Below, in pieces: positions 1 through 8,720 of a DNA stretch of 64,000 nt (its first letter is position 1; each line of letters starts with the position of its first letter). Both the position numbers and the translations under genes were made by a program. The notes under the pieces were generated by a model that made no database searches, had not been told where the DNA came from, and saw nothing but the letters and a program-made list of their open reading frames with translations. This stretch comes from an uncultured Ruminococcus sp. (GTDB taxonomy: Bacteria > Bacillota > Clostridia > Oscillospirales > Ruminococcaceae), in the NCBI RefSeq assembly GCF_937915125.1, contig NZ_CALDMP010000098.1, positions 62,001 to 126,000 on the forward strand. The letters are read 5' to 3'.

Positions 1-342
1 CATGGGCATATTCCCCTGTTCCAGTGCCTTCGCCACGCCCTCTGTATAATACCCCTCGCCGCAGCCGGCATCCAGCAGTACCCCTCCGGCTCTGCCGTAG
101 CGCAGCGCTGCCTGTTCCAGGGCATTGCGCAGCGGTGCATAGTGTCCGGCATCCAGAAACTTCCGCCGGGCACGCATCATCACCGCATTGTCTCCGGGAT
201 TCTTTGCATGCTTGCGGTTCGCCGGAAGCAGATTCACATAGCCGCTCCGTGCCATATCGAAGGTATGCCCCTTGGTACAACTCCAGCACCGTCCACGATG
301 CTGCATAAACGCACCGCAGACCGGGCATTTCCAAACGCTCAT
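1..342 (-). CDS. rlmA: 23S rRNA guanine-N1 methyltransferase, RlmA-type (N-terminal part)
   Basis: Only the first 114 residues lie in the window; the gene runs off the left edge. The N-terminus has a zinc-binding module (CPVCG near residue 6, CWSCTKGH near residue 19) followed by FDMARSGYVNLL, the signature of the RlmA family that methylates a guanine in 23S rRNA helix 35. The SAM-binding motif LLDAGCGEGYY sits near residue 90. The ATG at 342 overlaps the stop of the upstream nif3-like gene as ATGA and is preceded by GGCAGGAGG. It is the last visible gene of a trmK-nif3-rlmA operon. Whether it modifies G745 or G748 cannot be told from this part. Confidence 0.85.
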   Translation of the reverse strand, partial: MSVWKCPVCGAFMQHRGRCWSCTKGHTFDMARSGYVNLLPANRKHAKNPGDNAVMMRARRKFLDAGHYAPLRNALEQAALRYGRAGGVLLDAGCGEGYYTEGVAKALEQGNMPM

Positions 343-1139
343 TGCAACACACCTCCTGCCAGAACTGCCGCCGGATCGGCACCGGGCATACAGAATATCT
401 CTACATCCGGATATGCCGCCCGGAGCTTGTCATGGAGAATCTGTGCAGCGATCTGCTCTGTACCGTAGTGACCGCAGTCGAACAGTGACAGCCCCAGGAA
501 TTCCGCCGCATACCAGCGGTCATGCTTGATATCCCCGGTAATCAGGGCATCGCAGCCCTGCGCTGCTGCCAGTTCCAGCAGGGACGCACTGGAGCCGGAA
601 CTGAATGCAATTTTCCGGACCGGCTGATTCCCATTGGAAAAGCGCACTGCCGGACAGCTGAACGCCGCCTGCAATTGCTCTGCCAGTTCCTCCGGCATCC
701 ACTCTCTCCGGCTGGTATCCACCCAGCCGAAACCACGTCCGTCTTTCCAGGTGGGTTCCAGTACTGCCGGATTTCCCTCCAGCAGCAAGGCATCTTTCAG
801 CTGCCTATGAGCGTACATGTTCAAGCCCTCCGGCGCAATATCCAGGGGCGTATGGACGCAGATTGCGGCAATGCCATGGGCTGCCAGCTGATATACCGGG
901 CTGGAAACCGGCAGCGCTTTCAGGGGCGAAAAAATCACCGGATGGTGTGCCACAATGAGCTGCACTTCCCGCTGTACTGCCTCTGAGATCACTTCCGCCG
1001 AAATATCCAGGGTGGTCAGAATCCGCTGTGCCGGCTGGCACATGCTGCCCACAAGGAGACCGGAATTGTCCCAGGATTCCTGGGATGCAAAGGGTGCGAA
1101 TGTATCAATGGCTTCATAGATGTTTCCGACTGTCAGCAT
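339..1139 (-). CDS. Nif3-like dinuclear metal-center protein (YqfO family)
   Basis: A 266-residue protein of the Nif3/DUF34 family. Members bind a dinuclear metal site and are often labelled GTP cyclohydrolase 1 type 2, but their physiological role is unsettled. Visible signatures are the N-terminal IYEAIDTFAPF, SWDNSGLLVG, the histidine pair in IVAHHPVIFSPLK, VHTPLD, and the C-terminal ALITGDIKHDRW and DCGHYGTEQ. The frame is open 53 codons further upstream, but that stretch overlaps trmK and has no ribosome site; the ATG at 1139 follows GGGAGGAATCCAA. The gene overlaps trmK by 7 bases. The trmK-nif3 pairing matches Bacillus yqfN-yqfO. Confidence 0.9.
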   Translation of the reverse strand: MLTVGNIYEAIDTFAPFASQESWDNSGLLVGSMCQPAQRILTTLDISAEVISEAVQREVQLIVAHHPVIFSPLKALPVSSPVYQLAAHGIAAICVHTPLDIAPEGLNMYAHRQLKDALLLEGNPAVLEPTWKDGRGFGWVDTSRREWMPEELAEQLQAAFSCPAVRFSNGNQPVRKIAFSSGSSASLLELAAAQGCDALITGDIKHDRWYAAEFLGLSLFDCGHYGTEQIAAQILHDKLRAAYPDVEIFCMPGADPAAVLAGGVLQ

Positions 1140-1810
1140 TTGGATTCCTCCCATGTATGTTCCATTTGTTCCAGCTGTGCCGCAGCTGCTTTCCATTTCT
1201 GTGCATCGGGCTGCCCTGCCGTCTCCAGCTGCTGTGCCAGTTTCTGAAAACGTACTCGCTTCCAGCTGGCATAACGCTGTGCCGTTTTCTCCGTCCAATC
1301 CGGACAGCCCACTTCCTGTTCCAGAATACTCAAAGTACGTGGCGTACCGTCATACCAGGCATCCAGAATCACGTAGAATTTCTCTCCCTCTGCAATCACA
1401 TGCTCTTTCCAGCCGAAGCCCTGTGCCGCCAGCCACTGCCGCAGGGTGGGAATCTTTGTCATGGGCTGCAAGATCAGGTGCACCGCATTTTTCCACGGGC
1501 ATTGTTCCAGAATGTGAACAATCGTCTCGCCGCCCATGCCGGCAATGACCACATCGGTGATGCCCTCCGGCTGTACCTGTTCCAGTCCATCGCAGAGGCG
1601 CAGTTCCGTCTGCGCCAGCACGCCGGCTTCGCTGAGGGTACGGCGTGCGGCATCCAAAGGCCCCTGGTGGATATCCGTGGCAACAGCACGGGTACAGATC
1701 CCCTTTTGCAGCAGTTCTGCGGTGAGATAGGCGTGATCTGTTCCCACATCGCAGACAACACCGCCCTTTGTCACCAGTGCCGCACAGGCGGCGAGACGTT
1801 TGGTCAGCAT
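1133..1810 (-). CDS. trmK: tRNA (adenine-22-N1)-methyltransferase
   Basis: A 225-residue class I SAM methyltransferase of the TrmK/YqfN family, which makes m1A at position 22 of tRNA. Motif I is VCDVGTDHAYL near residue 20 and the family-specific VIAGMGGE lies near residue 85, followed by LQPM. The start at 1810 was chosen because AGAAAGGAG lies eight bases upstream; 36 further codons are open but run through an intergenic palindromic repeat. It is the first gene of the trmK-nif3-rlmA operon. The assignment to m1A22 is by family and by neighbour. Confidence 0.88.
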   Translation of the reverse strand: MLTKRLAACAALVTKGGVVCDVGTDHAYLTAELLQKGICTRAVATDIHQGPLDAARRTLSEAGVLAQTELRLCDGLEQVQPEGITDVVIAGMGGETIVHILEQCPWKNAVHLILQPMTKIPTLRQWLAAQGFGWKEHVIAEGEKFYVILDAWYDGTPRTLSILEQEVGCPDWTEKTAQRYASWKRVRFQKLAQQLETAGQPDAQKWKAAAAQLEQMEHTWEESKC

Positions 1811-1854
1811 GTGATTTGTCTCCTTTCTACGAGCAAGTTCGCATAATGTGTCAC

Positions 1855-1881
1855 GTAGGGGCAAACAGCGTTCGCCCCTAC
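1855..1881. repeat. Palindromic GTAGGGGC repeat (class B)
   Basis: GTAGGGGC and GCCCCTAC arms surround an AT-richer centre. This is a single unit of a palindrome family found at more than ten other places in the window, always between genes. Here it lies in the leader of trmK. Confidence 0.85.
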
Positions 1882-1902
1882 AAGCACCACCAGCGAACAA
1901 AA

Positions 1903-1959
1903 ATTGCTCCGCCGTCAAAATCCACCATCCGAAGGGGCAGAATTCACACGGGGAGCAAT
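1903..1959 (-). terminator. Probable terminator of the DUF1858 gene
   Basis: On the minus strand ATTGCTCC pairs with GGAGCAAT across a long loop that contains a smaller helix, and is followed by TTTTTG. It lies just after the stop of the DUF1858 gene. Confidence 0.55.
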
Positions 1960-1974
1960 CTGAAAAAAACGATT

Positions 1975-2187
1975 TTACTTGACATCACCGGCTGCGATCT
2001 GCTTGTTCAGCTCTTCCAGCAGCTCATCCGGATCAATGCCGTGCACCATGCAGGCCTCTTCCACAGTCTCTCCACGAGAAGCCGGGCAGCCCAGACAGTG
2101 CATACCGATTGCCATAAACAGCGGAGCCGTCTGGGGCGCAATGTCCAGAATATCACCGATGATGGTTTCCTTAGTAATCATTGCCAT
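1975..2187 (-). CDS. DUF1858 redox-disulfide-like domain protein
   Basis: A 70-residue single-domain protein of the DUF1858 family, also described as a hybrid-cluster-protein-associated redox disulfide domain. Visible features are TIIGDILDIAPQTAPLF, GMHCLGCPAS with a CxxC pair near residue 31, and GIDPDELLEELN at the end. The precise role is unknown; the CxxC suggests redox or metal chemistry. The ATG at 2187 follows AGGAGGTG by seven bases. It stands alone, with its own terminator-like structure downstream. Confidence 0.85.
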   Translation of the reverse strand: MAMITKETIIGDILDIAPQTAPLFMAIGMHCLGCPASRGETVEEACMVHGIDPDELLEELNKQIAAGDVK

Positions 2188-2340
2188 ATTCTAACACCTC
2201 CTGTCTGTGCATCATACAGCGCTTTGCTGCATCTGCAAAAATAGCGTACCCGGAATCGGGTTCTGCTATGCAGACAAAAAGAACAGCGTAACTGTTATAC
2301 AGTCATATACAGTCACAATACCGCATCATTGGAGTGGGGT

Positions 2341-2622
2341 TTATGCCTCTTCCTTCATTTTGGCATAGCATGCACTGCAATAGATCGGACGACCCTCACG
2401 AGGCTGGAACGGAACTCTTGCCTCGCCGCCGCAGGAATCGCAGACAGCAGTGAACATTTCACGCTCCGGTCTCGGTGCATTGCCCCGCTTTGCATCACGG
2501 CACGCCTTGCAGCGCTTCGGCTCATTTACAAAGCCTCTTTCTGCGTAAAATTCCTGCTCGCCGGCAGTGAAAACGAATTCTGCTCCGCAGTCCTTGCATA
2601 CCAAAGTCTTGTCTTCGTACAT
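2341..2622 (-). CDS. Zinc-ribbon protein with two CxxC modules
   Basis: A 93-residue protein. The first half is a classic zinc ribbon: CKDCGAEFVFTAGEQEFY followed by CKACR near residue 38. The second half holds another four-cysteine site, CDSCGG near residue 62 and CSACY near residue 82, with RVPFQPREGRPIYC between them. Such small double-ribbon proteins are common in clostridia and are presumed nucleic-acid or protein binders; no specific function is established. The start follows AAAGGTAAGG. Confidence 0.8.
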   Translation of the reverse strand: MYEDKTLVCKDCGAEFVFTAGEQEFYAERGFVNEPKRCKACRDAKRGNAPRPEREMFTAVCDSCGGEARVPFQPREGRPIYCSACYAKMKEEA

Positions 2623-2716
2623 AGTGTAACCTTACCTTTCCCGAGGCATCCCTTTTGCGGTTCCTCGTGCCGGAATGCTCCGGCAATTCAATTAAAAATA
2701 TTCCCGGTGCAATTCA

Positions 2717-3292
2717 TCACACCGTGTCCTCCGCCGCCGCACGAAGCTTCCGGCGTGCACGTTGCAACGCATTATCCACTGATTTGACGGACATGTGCAG
2801 TTTCTGCGCAGCCTGCGCATAGGAAGCACCGCCATAGATCAGCATGCAAACCTGATATTCCCGCCGGGACAAGCGGTTCACCATGGCACAAATCATTGCC
2901 GCAGTCTGGGTCCGGCTCTGTACCACAGAGTCCGGCGACCGTGACGGATCCTGTACCTGAGAGAGCGGCGGCATATCCGACGCCCCCACAGGAAGCGGCA
3001 GATTGCGGCATCGCCGCAAGGCAGATACAATGCTGTTTGTCACACATTTCCCCGCATAGGCAGAAAACGGCACGCCCCGTATGCGTTCATACCGGCATGC
3101 CGCAGAGATCAGACCCAAAAAGCCCTCCTGTGCGAGATCCTCAGCATCGGAATTCCCCTGATATTGCCGTACCTGACGCCACACGAGACCAGTGTATCGT
3201 GTGATCAGGACTTCCATCGCCTGCCGGTTCTGTCTCGCCAGAAGCACAAGCTCCTCATCCGGTAATTGCTCAAAAGGTACCGGCTTCAACAC
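2717..3292 (-). CDS. RNA polymerase sigma-70 family factor (SigH-like)
   Basis: A 191-residue sigma factor. Region 2 shows LPDEELVLLARQNRQAMEVL and DAEDLAQEGFLGLISAACRY (about residues 10-70). Region 4 shows LSRREYQVCMLIYGGASYAQ and a helix-turn-helix ending in SVKSVDNALQRARRKL (about 140-185). Region 3 is missing, as in SigH and ECF-like factors. The GTG start at 3292 follows ATAGGGG; a TTG directly after it is an alternative. It lies downstream of ftsZ, where Bacillus has sigE/sigG, but the protein is shorter and SigH-like. A terminator after ftsZ separates it from dcw transcription. Confidence 0.8.
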   Translation of the reverse strand: MLKPVPFEQLPDEELVLLARQNRQAMEVLITRYTGLVWRQVRQYQGNSDAEDLAQEGFLGLISAACRYERIRGVPFSAYAGKCVTNSIVSALRRCRNLPLPVGASDMPPLSQVQDPSRSPDSVVQSRTQTAAMICAMVNRLSRREYQVCMLIYGGASYAQAAQKLHMSVKSVDNALQRARRKLRAAAEDTV

Positions 3293-3523
3293 TCATTCCC
3301 CTATCAATCCGTGAAATTGTTCAGTTTGCTATTGCTCAGGAAGTGCAGCATGTACCGCATCGCACAGCACATTCCACACTTTTTATATTATATCGGAAAA
3401 ACAGAAAATTGTCAATAACATTCCTGCGAATTCTCTGACCTGTCCGCAAAACTGGCATTTCTCCCAGTTTTTCAATCGGTTTTTCCAGCAATATGCACAG
3501 ATTCATGCGCTTGCCCCTGTGAA

Positions 3524-3560
3524 CAAAAAAGCCCCGGCACATAATCGTACCAGGGCTGTC
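3524..3560 (-). terminator. ftsZ terminator
   Basis: Minus-strand AGCCCTGG pairs with CCGGGGCT and is followed by TTTTTT, directly downstream of the ftsZ stop. The other strand also ends in a T run, so it may work in both directions. Confidence 0.75.
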
Positions 3561-3575
3561 ATTTTTTACAAAAAC

Positions 3576-4706
3576 TTATTTCCGATCCAGAATATTGAAG
3601 ATTGCCATAAGATCATCATCCACCGCCGATGTCTGGGTCTGGGGCTGTGCCGGAGCGGCATTCTGTGCACCGCTGACCTTCACGTCCTTTACCAGAGGAT
3701 TGTCCACCGGAATGGGCTCTTCCTGTTGTTCCAGTTCGTCCGAGTCAACCATATCGAAGCCGGCAGCGATCACCGTAATGGTCATCTCATCCTGCATATC
3801 TTCCTTGAAAGCGGTACCGAAGATGAACTCTACATCGTCGGCTGCCTTGTCAGTGATCATCTTGGTTGCAACATCCACGTCGGAAGAGAGAATATCCTCG
3901 CTCATAGCGATATTGATGAGCAGTCGTCTTGCACCGGCAATGGAAGTCTCCAGCAGCGGGCTTGCGATGACTGCGTTTGCAGCTTCCTTTGCCTTGTCCT
4001 TGCCGGAACCGTGACCGATTGCCATGTGTGCATAGCCTGCACCCTTCATGATAGTGGAAACGTCTGCGAAGTCCAGGTTGATATAACCCTCTTCTACGAT
4101 CAGGTCGGAAATGCTCTTGACACCGGTCTTGAGCACATCGTCAGCCAGTGCGAAAGATTCCCGCATGGTCAAAGGCTTGTCCAGACCTTCCAGCAGCTTT
4201 TCGTTGGGGATCACGATCAGGGAATCCACATACTTGCGCAGTTCTGCAATGCCGTTTTCTGCCTGGATCATCTTCTGTTCCCGTTCAAAGGCAAAGGGCT
4301 TTGTGACAACAGCCACTGTCAGGATGCCAGCTTCCTGTGCCAGACGAGCCACAACAGGTGCTGCACCAGTACCGGTACCGCCGCCCATACCGGCAGTGAT
4401 GAATACCATATCAGCGCCCTTCAGTGCTGCCTCGATCTCATCCCGGTTCTCTTCTGCGCTGTTTTTGCCCACCTCTGGCTTATTGCCGGCACCACGGCCC
4501 TTTGTGAGCTTTGCACCGATCTGGATCTTGGTGGTTGCCTTTGAATTGTTCAATGCCTTTGCATCGGTATTGACTGCAATATACTCAATATCATTTACAT
4601 CGGAAGATGCCATGCAATTGAGCGCATTTCCGCCGCCGCCGCCGACACCGATCACCTTGATATTTACATCGGGATCAAACGCATCTTCATAGATAAAATC
4701 AGTCAT
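3576..4706 (-). CDS. ftsZ: Cell division protein FtsZ
   Basis: A 376-residue tubulin-like GTPase that polymerises into the Z ring. The GTP-binding loop is GMGGGTGTGAAP (about 107-117); NTDAKAL lies near residue 47 and the T7-loop region NLDFADVSTIM is present. The start at 4706 follows TAGGAGG at about ten bases; 22 upstream codons are open without a ribosome site. A short acidic, Pro/Gln-rich linker leads to the C-terminal peptide DDLMAIFNILDRK, which differs from the usual DIPxFLR type that contacts FtsA and other tethers. It has its own promoter at 4806-4834 and a terminator, so it can be expressed apart from the dcw transcript. Confidence 0.97.
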   Translation of the reverse strand: MTDFIYEDAFDPDVNIKVIGVGGGGGNALNCMASSDVNDIEYIAVNTDAKALNNSKATTKIQIGAKLTKGRGAGNKPEVGKNSAEENRDEIEAALKGADMVFITAGMGGGTGTGAAPVVARLAQEAGILTVAVVTKPFAFEREQKMIQAENGIAELRKYVDSLIVIPNEKLLEGLDKPLTMRESFALADDVLKTGVKSISDLIVEEGYINLDFADVSTIMKGAGYAHMAIGHGSGKDKAKEAANAVIASPLLETSIAGARRLLINIAMSEDILSSDVDVATKMITDKAADDVEFIFGTAFKEDMQDEMTITVIAAGFDMVDSDELEQQEEPIPVDNPLVKDVKVSGAQNAAPAQPQTQTSAVDDDLMAIFNILDRK

Positions 4707-4805
4707 CTCAACATTTCCTCCTACAAGAACTTCTATCACAAGCTGTATATTACCCGTATTGTCATTCCGCAAACACGGATTTCTTTCTCTGGAAATACAC
4801 TTATT

Positions 4806-4834
4806 ATCTTAACACATTTCTGCAAACATTGCAA
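4806..4834 (-). promoter_or_regulatory. Promoter of ftsZ
   Basis: Minus strand TTGCAA, 17-base spacer, TAAGAT, about 100 bases upstream of the ftsZ start in an AT-rich gap of 250 bases. Confidence 0.6.
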
Positions 4835-4958
4835 GCCTTTTTTTGAAATAAATTATGTTTTTCCTTTTCCCACAAGATTTTACCGGGAATAAAGGCAGAT
4901 TTTCACAATTTTACACAGATTTTTGAAAAAAGCTGTCGCATGAGAGACAGAAAAATCG

Positions 4959-5876
4959 TTACTGCCAGTCATTTTCCACTGCTGTGGTCTCAGTTGTCGT
5001 GGAGATGGGGTCGCCGTTTTCGTCAGTTTCCACCACAGGATCGCCGTTTTCATCTGTTGCCAGAGTGGTCATAGGCGCCGTCGTTTGCCGTTCCACCGAC
5101 TCCTTGTCCCGATAGGAACACTGGTGGTCGCCCACCATGGAGAGATAGCCCACTTTGTCAGACGAAAGCTTTGTGAGAACAGTTTCCGCCAGAGTTATCT
5201 TATACTCCAGATCGCTCCAGTTTCCCAGAGAGAATTCCACCCGATTGTCGAAGGTCAGCACAATGTCATATTTATCCGTCAGGTCAATGGCAGTAATGGG
5301 ACAATCCAGCCCCTTCGCCATAAGCTTTGTCAAGGTCTGAAAGATCTTATCTTTCTGGCTGTCCTTTGAGGCGAGCATTTGTCCGGCTTCCCGCACCTGT
5401 GCTTCAAATCCCGTAATGGTAGGCAGTGCAGCATCTGTTTCCGGGCTATTTTTCAAGATCTTTCCGGCAGCATTTACCTGAAGCGTTCCGCTGTTATCCA
5501 CCACATTATACGCTGACACACTGGGCGAAACTGTGATCACGAGTTCGTCCGGGAACTCCTTTTTCACGGTGACATTCTCCACATAATAGCACTCACTGAG
5601 CACATTCTGCTTCACCTCATCTGCGTTCACCCGCATGAGATTATCGCCGGTATGCACACCAGATGCATGGGCAATATCATCCTTGGAATACTGGGGTGCA
5701 TCCCCATCGATCACAATTGTCTGAATGTTAAAAAACACAGTCCTGGAAAGCGCAACGCCGATGAACACCACCAGAACCGCAACGACCAGCCCATACAAAG
5801 GGCGCATCCGGTTCCGGCGGCGCATCCGCCGGGCATTATTATGACGCTGGATTTCTGTTTTTTCCACATCCTGCAT
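4959..5876 (-). CDS. ftsQ: Cell division protein FtsQ/DivIB
   Basis: A 305-residue bitopic division protein. A basic cytoplasmic N-terminus (RRMRRRNRMRP) precedes one membrane helix (about 28-48), a POTRA domain beginning IQTIVIDGDAPQYSKDDI, and the FtsQ domain. The C-terminus is a Thr/Glu-rich tail with two repeats of DENGDP, probably disordered and extracellular. The ATG at 5876 follows GGGAGG by eight bases. It comes 56 bases after murA and before the ftsZ promoter. In the DivIB complex it is expected to work with FtsL and DivIC, both of which are encoded in this window. Confidence 0.9.
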   Translation of the reverse strand: MQDVEKTEIQRHNNARRMRRRNRMRPLYGLVVAVLVVFIGVALSRTVFFNIQTIVIDGDAPQYSKDDIAHASGVHTGDNLMRVNADEVKQNVLSECYYVENVTVKKEFPDELVITVSPSVSAYNVVDNSGTLQVNAAGKILKNSPETDAALPTITGFEAQVREAGQMLASKDSQKDKIFQTLTKLMAKGLDCPITAIDLTDKYDIVLTFDNRVEFSLGNWSDLEYKITLAETVLTKLSSDKVGYLSMVGDHQCSYRDKESVERQTTAPMTTLATDENGDPVVETDENGDPISTTTETTAVENDWQ

Positions 5877-5932
5877 CGCTGAATCCTCCCTGCCCGGAAC
5901 GCAGAAGCCATAGGGCATTTCTCTTCGTCCGG

Positions 5933-7198
5933 TTAATTATCATCATCCACCCGTGTGACACGGCCGCCCACGCTGCGGAGTACTGTTTCGATTGTCTCAT
6001 ATCCACGGTCAATATGGGAGATCTGCCGGATCTCCGTTCGTCCCTGTGCCGCCAGTCCGGCGAGCACCATTGCCGCACCGCCCCGGAGATCCGTGGCTGC
6101 AACGGACGCACCGCTGAGGGAACGTACACCGGTGACAACAGCAATTCTGCCGGAGACGTGAATCTTTGCACCCATTTTCACAAGAGCGTCCACATGGCGG
6201 TAGCGGTTCTCAAAAATATTTTCCTCCAGGACGCTGACGCCGTCTGCCAGGCTGAGCATTGCCATAAAAATCGCCTGGGCATCTGTGGGAAAGCCCGGAT
6301 GGGGCATTGTCCGGATCAGGGGCACAGCACGCAGCCGTCTGGGTGCCAGCAGATGCATCCGATCCGGTTCCGGGTACACCCGGCAGCCGGCCTGTTCCAG
6401 AACCGGGAGCATGTTTTCCAGGGGACGGGCACTGATACCCCGGAGACAGACCGTACCGCCGGTAATTGCCGCCGCACCCAGATAAGTCACCCCGGCGATC
6501 CGGTCGGGCAGAATGGAATACGTACCGCCCCGGAGCTTTTCCACGCCGTCTATGACAATGGTACTCTCGCCGTCACCGGAAATTTTTGCGCCGCAGGTAC
6601 GCAGGAACGAAGCCAGGTCGCAGATCTCCGGTTCTCTTGCTGCATTGTGCAGCACCGTCCGCCCCTGCGCCAGAGTCGCCGCCAGCATGACATTTTCCGT
6701 AGCACCCACGGACGGAAAAGGCAGATGGATCTTCGCACCATGCAGTCCCTCGGGTGCGGTACAATCCAGCTGACCGCCGTGAATGGTAAAATGCGCACCC
6801 ATCTGGCGGAGTGCGTCCAGGTGCATATCAATGGGTCTGGGACCCAGTTCACAGCCGCCGGGATAGGACACATGGCACGCTCCGGTACGACCCAGTACCG
6901 CCCCCAGAAAGATAATGGACGAGCGCATTTCCTGCATAAGTGCCTCCGGAATGGTATCCGACCGCAGGTCACACACACGCACAGTCACCGTATGTTCCTG
7001 TATCATACAGCGGCACCCCAAATGGGTCAAAATCCGGCAGGCGGCAAAGACATCCGTCAGCCGGGGACAATTCTCCAGGACGGTCTCGCCGTCGCACAAC
7101 AGTACGCCCGCAAGGATCGGAAGTGCGCTGTTTTTTGCGCCATGTAAGAAAATATCCCCTTCCAGCGGAACGCCGCCCTCGATCACCAGTTTTTGCAA
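5933..7198 (-). CDS. murA: UDP-N-acetylglucosamine 1-carboxyvinyltransferase MurA
   Basis: A 421-residue enolpyruvyl transferase making UDP-GlcNAc-enolpyruvate from PEP, the first committed step of peptidoglycan synthesis. The PEP/UDP-sugar contact GAKNSALPIL is at about 20-29, the catalytic cysteine C116 is in YPGGCELGPRPID, and a conserved FPTDAQ motif lies near residue 300. C116 keeps the fosfomycin-sensitive residue. The start is TTG at 7198, preceded by AAGAGGTGAT; no ATG fits. The gene follows murG after a 394-base gap filled with hairpins, so its expression relative to the rest of dcw may be modulated. Confidence 0.95.
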   Translation of the reverse strand: MQKLVIEGGVPLEGDIFLHGAKNSALPILAGVLLCDGETVLENCPRLTDVFAACRILTHLGCRCMIQEHTVTVRVCDLRSDTIPEALMQEMRSSIIFLGAVLGRTGACHVSYPGGCELGPRPIDMHLDALRQMGAHFTIHGGQLDCTAPEGLHGAKIHLPFPSVGATENVMLAATLAQGRTVLHNAAREPEICDLASFLRTCGAKISGDGESTIVIDGVEKLRGGTYSILPDRIAGVTYLGAAAITGGTVCLRGISARPLENMLPVLEQAGCRVYPEPDRMHLLAPRRLRAVPLIRTMPHPGFPTDAQAIFMAMLSLADGVSVLEENIFENRYRHVDALVKMGAKIHVSGRIAVVTGVRSLSGASVAATDLRGGAAMVLAGLAAQGRTEIRQISHIDRGYETIETVLRSVGGRVTRVDDDN

Positions 7199-7306
7199 TC
7201 CGCATCACCTCTTTTTATTTTCAGTGTATGCGGAGTCGGGAAAATTGGTGAGAATCATACAGATTCTAAGTCGAGTTGTGCTGAGATATGGAAAGTTCAT
7301 CTCGTT

Positions 7307-7520
7307 GCAAACGTCCCACCGGGACGTTTGCAAGGCTTCACTGGAGAAAATGGCTTTACAAGGCGGGGCGGTCTTATTCGCCCCGCCTCGAAAAAGCTGT
7401 CGCTTTTTCTCACCACCCTCTCCGCGGCGCAGAAGAATGCGCCGGGGTGTTTCGCCGCCTGCGGGCGGCGACCAGGGCTTCTCGCCCTGGACCTCGCCAG
7501 CATTTTTGAAAAATTGCTGG
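7307..7520. repeat. Array of seven consecutive hairpins between murG and murA
   Basis: Perfect or near-perfect stems follow one another: 7307-7331 (11-bp stem, 3-base loop), 7362-7387 (9 bp), 7390-7409 (8 bp), 7425-7444 (6 bp), 7453-7470 (7 bp), 7472-7490 (7 bp) and 7497-7520 (about 10 bp with one slip). No start codon with a ribosome site, and no similarity to a gene, is seen. The remaining bases of the 7199-7592 gap hold the TTG start region of murA and an AT-rich tail. Confidence 0.8.
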
Positions 7521-7592
7521 ACCAAAAAACTTCATTGCCAGGCAGCCCTTTTAAAAACGGAAAAAAACATCTCGTTCTTTTACTTTGCCGCC

Positions 7593-8720
7593 TTATTTCT
7601 TCTTCTGCACCAAGCCCTCAATCACCTTCCAGATACGTTCTTCTGTATCCGGAATCTCCAATCCCTTTGCCTTCTGTCCCATCTGTGTCAGGCGGTCACG
7701 GTCATGATACAGTCTCTCCACCTCCTGGATGATCCGCTGTGGCGAAGCGTCTTTCTGTTCAATGACAATGGCAGCCCCGGCATCCCCAAGCACATTGGCA
7801 TTATGCAGCTGGTGATTGCCTGTCACAATGGGGGACGGAATGAGAATAGAACCTCTCCCCACAGCCTCCAGTTCTGCCAGCGTAGACGCACCGGAACGGC
7901 AGATGACCAGATCTGCCGCCGCCAGGCATACATCCATATCATTGATGTACTCCGTAATCCGCAAACGGTCGCTCTCCATGGGAATCCCTGCCTGCTGCAT
8001 CGCCGCCGGGAATGTCTCCTTTCCCATACCGCCATAGCCGTGAATGTGGTTGATCGCCAGCCCCTTTTTCACGTGCCACGGAATCAGTTCTGCCATGGCT
8101 TCGTTGATACATCCTGCCCCCAGACTGCCGCCAAAAGAGAGGATGCATAGTCCATCATCAAAGCCCAGCTTTTTCCGTGCAGCAGCTTTGTCCGGGTGGG
8201 AAATACCGCCGCGCACCGGAAGTCCTGTCACAGTATAAGCACAGTCCGGGTGGAGATACTCCAGCGCCTTTTCCACCGTCAGCATGACGTGGTCTACTTC
8301 TTTTGCCAGCATTTTGTTAGTCACACCAGGAAAGGCATTCTGCTCATGAATGGCGCAGGGCACGCCCAGATGAGCCGCCGCATGAAGAATGGGACCTGCC
8401 ACATAGCCGCCGGTGCCGATGGCAACGTCCGGCTGGAACTGCTTCACGATCTTCCGGGCACGGGGCTGGGATGTGGCGAGATAATATGCCGCTTTCACAT
8501 TGCGCCCCATGTTTTTCAGGGTCAGTTTCCGCTGAAACCCTGCCACATGCATGGTCTCCATGCGATAGCCTGCCTGGGGCACAAGACGTGCCTCCATGCC
8601 GTTGGGCGTTCCCACAAAGAGGAATTCTGCCGAAGGGTCGTGCTGTTTGATAATGGAGGCAATGGCAAGTGCCGGGTTGATGTGACCGCCCGTGCCGCCT
8701 CCTGCCAATAATACTTTCAT
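7593..8720 (-). CDS. murG: UDP-GlcNAc:undecaprenyl-PP-MurNAc-pentapeptide transferase MurG
   Basis: A 375-residue GT28 glycosyltransferase that converts lipid I to lipid II on the inner face of the membrane. The glycine-rich loop GGGTGGHINP is at residues 7-16, GTGGYVAGP near 104, HEQNAFPG near 124, and CRSGASTLAELEAVG plus PSPIVTGNHQ in the C-terminal UDP-GlcNAc site. The ATG at 8720 overlaps the ftsW stop as ATGA and follows GGGAGG. It is the last tightly packed gene before the hairpin array. Confidence 0.96.
   Translation of the reverse strand: MKVLLAGGGTGGHINPALAIASIIKQHDPSAEFLFVGTPNGMEARLVPQAGYRMETMHVAGFQRKLTLKNMGRNVKAAYYLATSQPRARKIVKQFQPDVAIGTGGYVAGPILHAAAHLGVPCAIHEQNAFPGVTNKMLAKEVDHVMLTVEKALEYLHPDCAYTVTGLPVRGGISHPDKAAARKKLGFDDGLCILSFGGSLGAGCINEAMAELIPWHVKKGLAINHIHGYGGMGKETFPAAMQQAGIPMESDRLRITEYINDMDVCLAAADLVICRSGASTLAELEAVGRGSILIPSPIVTGNHQLHNANVLGDAGAAIVIEQKDASPQRIIQEVERLYHDRDRLTQMGQKAKGLEIPDTEERIWKVIEGLVQKKK

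Noticed and set aside
2717..3292. Gene for SigE or SigG, expected downstream of ftsZ in Bacillus
   Set aside because: The protein is only about 190 residues, lacks region 3 and the SigE pro-sequence, and fits SigH-like factors better.
6014..7147. Long open frame of 377 codons on the plus strand across murA
   Set aside because: It is the antisense shadow of a certain murA gene, has no ribosome site, and its composition (Gln/His/Arg rich) is typical of reversed coding DNA.
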